10,569 nt of DNA. Origin: JBFLXN01 sp040755715 [NCBI: Candidatus Edwardsbacteria bacterium]. GTDB lineage: Bacteria > Edwardsbacteria > AC1 > JBFLXN01. This document shows positions 6,190-10,569 of the stretch, piece by piece (position 1 is the stretch's first letter; each line of letters opens with the position of its first letter). The notes under the pieces were generated by a model. The model was given only the letters and a program-made list of their open reading frames with translations. It ran no database searches and had not been told where the DNA came from. The stretch covers positions 1-10,569 of the forward strand of contig JBFLXN010000095.1 in assembly GCA_040755715.1 (NCBI GenBank), given 5' to 3'. The position numbers and the translations under genes are program-made.

Positions 6190-6987
6190 ATGAGACAATT
6201 GGTTCTTGCCTTTCAATTTCTTACAATTATACCTTTAAAGGTTAAAGGTGATATTTCTGAAAAAAAGATATCTCAATCAGCCGCCTTTTTCCCTATGGTA
6301 GGTGCATTTCAAGGTCTGTTAGCCGTTCTAACCGCTTCATTGTTAATAAAGTTATTTCCTTTAGAAATCACAAGCGGACTAGTGATTTTGATATTAATAA
6401 TCAGCAACGGAGGCTTTCACTTAGATGGACTTGCCGATACATTTGATGCCTTGGCTGTAAAATCAAGTGGAGACAAAACAATTGATAGAAACAAAAGACT
6501 CTCCGTGATGAAGGATGGCGCCACAGGCGCCATTGGTGTTATTTCTATAGTGATGACTATTCTGCTAAAGCTTTTACTGTTAAATAGCATCTTTCATCAC
6601 TGTCCACTGTCTACTCTCTACTTTCTACTGTTTTTAATGCCAGTGTTTTCCAAGTGGGTAATGATTCCTGCGATGTATCACGGAATATCTGCAAGACAGG
6701 AGGGGCTGGGTAGAATATTTCTCAATAACATCAGGCTAAACTTGGTTATATTCTCATCTTTATTAACGATTATTTTTTGTTTATTGATTGCCGTAATTGA
6801 CCGATTGGGAGAGTTAATATTATTTCTTATCTTGTTTGCTATGTTATATATATTTAGTTTTATCTCAGTAAAATTCTGCACCAGAAAGTTTGGCGGACTG
6901 ACCGGAGACAGTCTCGGGGCAATAAGCGAAATCTCAGAAATACTATTTTTAATGATGACCTCAATATGGTTACAACACTTTATCTAA
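6190..6987 (+). CDS. cobS: Adenosylcobinamide-GDP ribazoletransferase (cobalamin synthase) CobS
   Basis: This integral membrane enzyme joins AdoCbi-GDP to alpha-ribazole phosphate (or alpha-ribazole). It has 265 residues from the ATG at 6190; a TTG at 6178 would add four. Metal/substrate motifs are GGFHLDGLADTFDAL (about 74-88), MKDGATGAIG (107-116) and GLTGDSLGAISEISE near the C-terminus, all typical of the family. There are several hydrophobic helices throughout. Between KLLLLNSI and MPVFSKW lies FHHCPLSTLYFLLFL, encoded by a low-complexity CTACT-rich stretch at 6597-6630. This loop looks longer than usual and may be an in-frame repeat insertion. The gene overlaps cobC by 22 bases, implying coupled translation. 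Confidence 0.94.
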   Translation: MRQLVLAFQFLTIIPLKVKGDISEKKISQSAAFFPMVGAFQGLLAVLTASLLIKLFPLEITSGLVILILIISNGGFHLDGLADTFDALAVKSSGDKTIDRNKRLSVMKDGATGAIGVISIVMTILLKLLLLNSIFHHCPLSTLYFLLFLMPVFSKWVMIPAMYHGISARQEGLGRIFLNNIRLNLVIFSSLLTIIFCLLIAVIDRLGELILFLILFAMLYIFSFISVKFCTRKFGGLTGDSLGAISEISEILFLMMTSIWLQHFI

Positions 6988-7622
6988 TCAGACATGGTGA
7001 AACAGAAGGTGCAGACGCACCTAGCTACAAGGGAACAATTGATGTGCCGCTTTCAGAAAACGGTATGAAACAGATGAAATTGGTCGCAAGATACATAGTT
7101 CAACATTATTCAAAATTAAACAATATTGAACTATCTAACAGAATCGGACCATCAAAACTAAGTGCTGTCTACTGTTCCGATTTGAGCAGAGCAGTGAGAA
7201 GTGCTGAAATTATTGCTGAACCACACGGGCTTATCCCTGTTATTATTACTGAGATTAGAGAGCGAAACTTTGGAATATGGGAAGGTATGGCATTTACAGA
7301 AATAAAAGAAAAATATCCCACAGAGTTTGAGTCATGGACTAATAATCCTTTGAAATATAGTCCTATTGGCGGGGAGAGTACCTTAGCCATAAAAGAAAGG
7401 GTGATGGAGGGACTAGATAGGATACTAAATAATCATCATGGAGAAAATATTGCTGTAGTCTCTCATGGCGGAGTGAATAGGATCATCCTCTGTCACTTTC
7501 TCGGAATGCCACTGGAGAATATTTTCAGGATTGAGCAGGACTATGGTGCATTGAATATCATAGAGCTCTGGGATAAATATCTGGTCGTTAAACTAATTAA
7601 TGGAATAATCAGTTCTTCCTGA
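6966..7622 (+). CDS. cobC: Alpha-ribazole phosphatase CobC (histidine phosphatase family)
   Basis: A 218-residue cytosolic histidine phosphatase. LIRHGET (7-13) carries the phospho-accepting His10. Arg75 lies in YCSDLSRA, the acid Glu99 in IRERNFGIWEG, and the second catalytic His167 in VVSHGG. Position next to cobS and the NFGIWEGM signature argue for alpha-ribazole-5'-phosphate (or adenosylcobalamin-phosphate) phosphatase rather than phosphoglycerate mutase. The loop between the first helix and YCSDLSRA (about residues 45-66) is longer than in compact family members. The ATG lies inside the end of cobS. No promoter is visible, so it should be the last gene of the cobUTSC unit. Other broad-specificity phosphatases share these motifs, so the substrate rests on context. 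Confidence 0.9.
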   Translation: MVTTLYLIRHGETEGADAPSYKGTIDVPLSENGMKQMKLVARYIVQHYSKLNNIELSNRIGPSKLSAVYCSDLSRAVRSAEIIAEPHGLIPVIITEIRERNFGIWEGMAFTEIKEKYPTEFESWTNNPLKYSPIGGESTLAIKERVMEGLDRILNNHHGENIAVVSHGGVNRIILCHFLGMPLENIFRIEQDYGALNIIELWDKYLVVKLINGIISSS

Positions 7623-7634
7623 AGAAGTCTATGA

Positions 7635-7763
7635 AACCACGGTCTCGCCCGTGTGGGCTACGCCTAAGGGTCTACGACCGAGGGATTAGACGGATTATAC
7701 TGATTTTGTATTGCCCAAATTTCAACGAATTATGATTCCCTCAATCTGTCAAAATCTGTGGTT
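7635..7763. repeat. Second copy of the ACCAC..GTGGTT composite repeat
   Basis: Outer arms AACCAC (7635-7640) and GTGGTT (7758-7763) enclose CTCGCCCG, a GC-rich variable middle (GGGCTACGCC...GGGTCTACGACC), and CGAGGGATTAGACGGATTA. Near the end comes TCAATCTGTCAAAATCTGTG. The layout matches 2235-2341 but the central palindrome has been replaced. It fills the spacer after cobC; no intrinsic terminator is evident. Confidence 0.65.
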
Positions 7764-7826
7764 AGAAGAGATTTCTCAGAAAGAACTAAGTGGTACCAAA
7801 GAGATAATAAACACAGAGTATCACAA

Positions 7827-7991
7827 ATGGTAAAGCTAACCTCTGTTTATTTCAAATTTTTAAATCAGCGAAACAAAAAAATTTTTCAACTACGAAAGCG
7901 AGGTGCATCCTTAAAATTTTTATCATCCAAGTTTGATTTAAGCATTCGTCAGATAAGTCGCATCATAAACACAATGTCAAAAAGTGTCTAA
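7827..7991 (+). CDS. Small helix-turn-helix protein, possible gene remnant
   Basis: The ATG at 7827 gives 54 residues. The frame is open back to a GTG at 7758, but that codon lies in the arm of a repeat, so the longer form is doubtful. Residues 18-48 (KIFQLRKRGASLKFLSSKFD followed by LSIRQISRII) read as two helices and a turn of the kind found in resolvases, transposases and sigma-factor region 4. The protein is strongly basic. There is no clear Shine-Dalgarno and no second domain, so it could be a tiny DNA-binding regulator or a transposase fragment. It lies between cobC and the second riboswitch promoter, with its stop ten bases before the -35 box. A role in B12 control is not shown. Confidence 0.4.
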   Translation: MVKLTSVYFKFLNQRNKKIFQLRKRGASLKFLSSKFDLSIRQISRIINTMSKSV

Positions 7992-8000
7992 AAATGTCTA

Positions 8001-8030
8001 TTGACAGGAAATATGAAATTTTACTAAAAT
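8001..8030 (+). promoter_or_regulatory. Sigma70-type promoter for the btuB transcript
   Basis: TTGACA at 8001-8006 and TAAAAT at 8025-8030 are separated by 18 bases, the same spacing as the first promoter. A start near 8037 would put the cobalamin aptamer at the very 5' end of the RNA. This makes the receptor an independent transcription unit from btuFCD. Confidence 0.75.
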
Positions 8031-8072
8031 TAAATAATAAAACCGGATAGGCAAAGGAAATCTCCGTGCCTG

Positions 8073-8098
8073 TCCGCCGTAGCAACAGCGAAGGCGGA
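8073..8098. repeat. TCCGCC..GGCGGA hairpin repeat in the aptamer P3-side loop
   Basis: TCCGCC (8073-8078) pairs with GGCGGA (8093-8098) around a 14-base loop. It sits between the CCGTG and CGGGG halves of the aptamer helix, where the first riboswitch has only a short A-rich loop. It looks like a dispersed GC-rich palindrome of the kind common in some candidate-phylum genomes (recollection, not searched). Confidence 0.6.
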
Positions 8099-8131
8099 AG
8101 AATTCGGGGTGCTGCCGCGCAACGGTGATAT

Positions 8132-8213
8132 CACAGATGACCACAGATAAAAATCGCAGATTAGCACAGATATCTGCGCTAATCTGTCTCTTAATCTGTG
8201 CTAATCTGTGGTT
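8132..8213. repeat. About 80-base palindromic repeat inside the riboswitch
   Basis: Outer arms ACCACAGAT (8140-8148) and ATCTGTGGT (8204-8212) are perfect complements. An inner near-perfect palindrome runs CAGATTAGCACAGAT (8157-8171) into ATCTGCGCTAATCTG (8172-8186) with one G-U-type mismatch. Bases 8132-8153 match the btuF tail at 21 of 22. Because it folds on itself, it could extend a peripheral helix without breaking the aptamer core. Confidence 0.82.
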
Positions 8214-8287
8214 AAGCCCGGTCTATTGTCTATTTTGGGAAGTACCTTCGCCAGGAGGGGAAGACAAAGAGAAAAAATTGCATCTAT

Positions 8288-8325
8288 AACCCCAACTGCT
8301 GAAGGTAAAGGGGGTTTTTTGTTTT
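8288..8325 (+). terminator. Intrinsic terminator of the second riboswitch
   Basis: AACCCC (8288-8293) pairs with GGGGTT (8311-8316), followed by the U tract TTTTTTGTTTT (8315-8325). The loop contains GAAGGTA (8301-8307), exactly complementary to TACCTTC (8243-8249) between GGGAAG and GCCAGGAG of the aptamer. That gives either a loop-loop contact or an antiterminator pairing. It lies about 170 bases before the receptor gene and should abort transcription when cobalamin is abundant. Confidence 0.82.
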
Positions 8326-8340
8326 AAGAAAAAAAATCAC

Positions 8341-8488
8341 AAAAAGGAGGAGGTGAGAAAAACTTAATAAACTCAACAAACCCAATAAATCCGCAGAAAC
8401 CGCAGAATATTTTTTAGATTCCGCAGAATGTGAATCAGCGTAATCTCCTTTCAAAATCAGCGTAATCTGCGTAAACTAAAAAGGAGGA
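8341..8488. repeat. btuB leader insert bracketed by an 11-bp direct repeat
   Basis: AAAAAGGAGGA occurs exactly at 8341-8351 and again at 8478-8488, where it is the Shine-Dalgarno of the receptor. The 126 bases between hold repeated words: CCGCAGAA three times and (A)ATCAGCGTAATCT twice. No ORF of note is present. The layout could reflect insertion of a repeat element with duplication of the ribosome-binding region. The upstream copy precedes only a four-codon GTG frame. Confidence 0.55.
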
Positions 8489-8495
8489 AAAGCAA

Positions 8496-10418
8496 ATGCA
8501 GAACCCCAAAATCTCTCTCATCTTAGTAGCGGGATGTCTCTTTTTCATAACTACTGGTTTTGCTCAACAAACGCCCACCACAAACACGGCGGACAAGCCT
8601 GATACCCTAAAGCAAAAACAAGATACTCTTTCTCAAATCCTACCAAAGCCAAAGTATGTCTTGCCTGAAGTCGTGGTCACGGCTACCAGAACACCAATAG
8701 TAGAAAAAGTCGCTCCAGCCAGTGTGTCCGTATTGGCCCCTGAAGAATTAATTCCTGCTCAAAATGTTGCTACCGCTTTATCACAAACTCAGGGTGTCAG
8801 TTTAGGCCGGTATGGTGGACTCGGAAGCGAAACTTCGCTTCTCCTCAGAGGCGCCTCTATGGAAAGTGTGCTTTACCTGCTGGACGGCATCCCCTTAAAT
8901 TCAGCGCAAAATGGTAGTTTTGATTTGAACAAACTATCCAGCAACTTTCAGAAGATAGAGGTAGTTCGAGGACCCGCTTCCCATTTATATGGAGCCAATG
9001 CTGTGGCTGGTGTCGTCAACATCATCACAGATAACCCCCCAACTGAAAAAGCCTATTCCAAAGTGACATTTGAAAAAGGTAATTACGGAAACCAGTTTGT
9101 TCAAGGTGAGCTAGAAAAAAACCTCACTAAATATGCCCACTTCTCAATTTTGGGAAGTTGGAACAAGACCGACGGTCAGAGGGTCAATTCTGATTATGAC
9201 GGCAGTAATTACTCTTTAAAATTGCTAATAGAACCAATTAGCGACTGGCAGGTCAGGATTAGATATCAGGAGTATAAATCCGAAAATGGAGTGCCTGGTA
9301 GTACTGCATACCAGACTCCTGCTGACCGACAAAAAGACCGCCAGCAAGATGTCCAGTTCAAGCTCTCATACAAAGAAGATGTTTACTGGATAACAGCATC
9401 TCAAAGTCTCATTGAAACTCGTTTTTACGATGCTCTATTTAACACTACTACACGCCATTTCACCCGCCAGTCTGCAGGCGAATGTCAGATTTCACTTCCG
9501 TTGCTTCCCTCTGGTAAGACTGTTTTCGGCGGTAGCTATCAGCCGATTAAAGGCGAAAGTGATGTTACCAATAATCACAACCTGCACCAGGTTGCGGGTT
9601 TCCTCAATCAACAATATCAGCCAATTGAAAAGTTACTGGTAGTGGTTGGAGCTCACTACGGTCATCATTCTATTTACCGAGATCAGATATCACCTTCTAT
9701 CTCGGCTAGCTATGAGGCAAGGCCAACTTTGTCAGTTTACGCTTCCTGTGGAAAAGCTTTTCGGGCTCCCACCATCAATGACCTCTACTGGAAAGACGAC
9801 CTTTGGATGATGTATGGGAACCCTGATTTGAGGCCCGAAACTAGTATTCAAATTGAAGGCGGATGGAAAATGGAAAATCCCTCGCTTAAATCTTCACTCT
9901 CGCTGTTCCAGCGGAAAACTAAAAATATGATTAATTGGCAGGAGCAACCGGACTTTTCTTGGAAGGTTATGAACATAGACAAGGCAAAGGCTCAAGGTGT
10001 AGAATTGATGATGGACTACAAAATCCTCGCCTGTCTGACAGTAAGTGGGAACTATACTTATTGTAAGGTAAAGGAGGATAGTGCTAATGGTCGACTCTTA
10101 CCATATCGGCCACTAAATGTGGCGAACTTTTCACTGGCTATAAATGATTATCAGATTACCAAAGGACTTCAGTTAGGTTGGAAATTCCAGACGCAATATA
10201 CGGATATGCAAGTAGTCTCTTACCCCAGCATTTGGGGGACTGGCAAGACCTTACCTCGCTATATAGTCAGCAATCAGACATTATCTTTAAAAATTAGGGA
10301 TGCCCGGCTGTATTGGAAAGTAGAGAATCTGTTTAATGCAGCATATCAGACCCGCGACAGTTATCCTATGCCCAGGAGGTCGTATGCCTTTGGGATTTCC
10401 TGGGAATTCTGGGATTGA
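8496..10418 (+). CDS. btuB: TonB-dependent cobamide receptor, BtuB-like
   Basis: This outer-membrane receptor of 640 residues would import corrinoids using TonB energy. A strong Shine-Dalgarno (AAGGAGG, 8481-8487) lies eight bases from the ATG. The signal peptide is MQNPKISLILVAGCLFFITT, probably cleaved after GFA (residue 23). A Thr/Lys/Gln-rich linker (24-52) leads to the TonB box region EVVVTATRTP (58-67). The plug domain (about 70-178) includes LYLLDGIPLN and IEVVRGPASHLYGANAVAGV. The remainder is a beta barrel with alternating residues, the KAFRAPTINDLYW and NPDLRPETS motifs (about 425-450), and a C-terminal VENLFNAAYQ..YPMPRRSYAFG strand. It ends in WEFWD, so the usual terminal aromatic is followed by extra residues. 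Length is near E. coli BtuB. Substrate is inferred from the riboswitch and neighbours. Confidence 0.9.
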   Translation: MQNPKISLILVAGCLFFITTGFAQQTPTTNTADKPDTLKQKQDTLSQILPKPKYVLPEVVVTATRTPIVEKVAPASVSVLAPEELIPAQNVATALSQTQGVSLGRYGGLGSETSLLLRGASMESVLYLLDGIPLNSAQNGSFDLNKLSSNFQKIEVVRGPASHLYGANAVAGVVNIITDNPPTEKAYSKVTFEKGNYGNQFVQGELEKNLTKYAHFSILGSWNKTDGQRVNSDYDGSNYSLKLLIEPISDWQVRIRYQEYKSENGVPGSTAYQTPADRQKDRQQDVQFKLSYKEDVYWITASQSLIETRFYDALFNTTTRHFTRQSAGECQISLPLLPSGKTVFGGSYQPIKGESDVTNNHNLHQVAGFLNQQYQPIEKLLVVVGAHYGHHSIYRDQISPSISASYEARPTLSVYASCGKAFRAPTINDLYWKDDLWMMYGNPDLRPETSIQIEGGWKMENPSLKSSLSLFQRKTKNMINWQEQPDFSWKVMNIDKAKAQGVELMMDYKILACLTVSGNYTYCKVKEDSANGRLLPYRPLNVANFSLAINDYQITKGLQLGWKFQTQYTDMQVVSYPSIWGTGKTLPRYIVSNQTLSLKIRDARLYWKVENLFNAAYQTRDSYPMPRRSYAFGISWEFWD

Positions 10419-10448
10419 ATTGCAACGAAGTTACTTACCTTGCCGTCT

Positions 10449-10499
10449 AGTGCTGTGTGACATAAATTCCGTAACTTTTTTCGGGAGTCACACAGCACT
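10449..10499. repeat. Large inverted repeat downstream of btuB
   Basis: AGTGCTGTGTGAC (10449-10461) and GTCACACAGCACT (10487-10499) are perfect 13-bp complements. Inside, TTCCG (10467-10471) can pair with CGGGA (10482-10486) around a T-rich loop. No U-run follows, so a terminator role is uncertain. It starts 31 bases after the btuB stop and may act as a 3' RNA end-stabilising hairpin or be a dispersed repeat. Confidence 0.75.
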
Positions 10500-10505
10500 T
10501 TCACA

Positions 10506-10522
10506 TCCCGATTCTATCGGGA
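10506..10522. repeat. TCCCGATTCTATCGGGA palindrome
   Basis: A 17-base palindrome with 7-bp arms. It differs at two central bases from the palindrome at 2261-2277 inside the btuF-btuC repeat, which supports a family of mobile or amplified short hairpins. Confidence 0.7.
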
Positions 10523-10528
10523 TATGAC

Positions 10529-10561
10529 ATTCCGAAACTTGCCACTGGCAACTTTCGGAAT
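10529..10561. repeat. ATTCCGAAA..TTTCGGAAT nested palindrome
   Basis: ATTCCGAAA (10529-10537) pairs with TTTCGGAAT (10553-10561). After one mismatch, TTGCC (10539-10543) pairs with GGCAA (10547-10551) around a three-base loop. The spacer at about 2210-2227 contains CTTGCCAC directly joined to TTCGGAATTT, a shortened version of this element. Confidence 0.75.
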
Positions 10562-10569
10562 TGTAACCC

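Larger units (their letters stand above)
8042..8270 (+). promoter_or_regulatory. Divergent cobalamin riboswitch carrying two repeat inserts
   Basis: The conserved segments line up with the first riboswitch. GGAAATCTCCGTG (about 8056-8068) corresponds to GGGAATCCCGTG. CGGGGTGCTGCCGCGCAACG (8105-8124) followed by GTGA corresponds to CGGGAACAGCCCCGCTACTG plus TAA. TCTATTGTC (about 8222-8230) corresponds to GCCACTGTC. GGGAAG (8237-8242) and GCCAGGAG (8250-8257) match the last conserved block and the B12 box. ACCGG (8042-8046) can pair with CCGGT (8218-8222). Two hairpin repeats interrupt the aptamer at 8073-8098 and about 8130-8213, both between conserved segments. A sigma70 promoter precedes it, a terminator follows, and a BtuB-like receptor is downstream, all expected of a B12 switch. 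The degenerate B12 box leaves some doubt that it still binds ligand. Confidence 0.8.

Noticed and set aside
7758-7826. GTG-initiated extension of the HTH protein
   Set aside because: The GTG is the arm of the composite repeat, so the frame there is probably chance.
8132-8213. CRISPR-like or tRNA-like element
   Set aside because: The repeated CACAGAT/ATCTGTG words are palindromic arms without regular spacers, and no cloverleaf or CCA-type end can be drawn.
10336-10527. Forward ORF of 63 codons over the btuB 3' end
   Set aside because: It lies in another frame of btuB and its tail is the palindrome cluster.

Overview
The window looks like part of a chromosome from a Gram-negative bacterium. 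It has an outer-membrane TonB-dependent receptor, a periplasmic binding lipoprotein with a lipobox, and sigma70-type promoters. The DNA is AT-leaning, and the spacers are crowded with short degenerate palindromic repeats built on words such as ACCAC..GTGGTT, CACAGAT and TCCGCC..GGCGGA. That texture recalls uncultured candidate-phylum genomes (WOR-3/Omnitrophota-like), but the lineage cannot be fixed from this sequence alone.

Positions 1-734 hold the 3' end of a retropepsin-like aspartyl protease gene and a small membrane-anchored coiled-coil protein gene. Both are unrelated to what follows.

From 743 to 10418 the window is a vitamin B12 (cobamide) uptake and salvage locus. A sigma70 promoter leads into a well-formed cobalamin riboswitch (about 795-1015) with a candidate terminator/antiterminator. 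Downstream lie btuF (binding lipoprotein), btuC (permease) and btuD (ATPase). Next come the first 53 codons of a TonB-dependent receptor that breaks off, and then the nucleotide-loop assembly block cobU-cobT-cobS-cobC. A small helix-turn-helix protein gene follows. A second sigma70 promoter then drives a second, divergent cobalamin riboswitch (about 8042-8270) with a strong intrinsic terminator, leading to a full-length BtuB-like receptor.

The proteins fit one route. The receptor takes corrinoid across the outer membrane; BtuF captures it and BtuCD imports it. After adenosylation, for which no enzyme is seen here, CobU makes AdoCbi-GDP, CobT makes alpha-ribazole phosphate, CobS joins them and CobC removes the phosphate. 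No corrin-ring synthesis genes are present, so this is a salvage locus.

The most unusual feature is the second riboswitch. Its conserved aptamer segments remain readable, but two unrelated palindromic repeat elements sit in its peripheral loops, one of them about 80 bases long. One arm of the longer repeat matches, at 21 of 22 bases, a sequence that also supplies the stop codon of btuF. The truncated receptor and the different repeat types around cobUTSC suggest that the locus was assembled by rearrangement.
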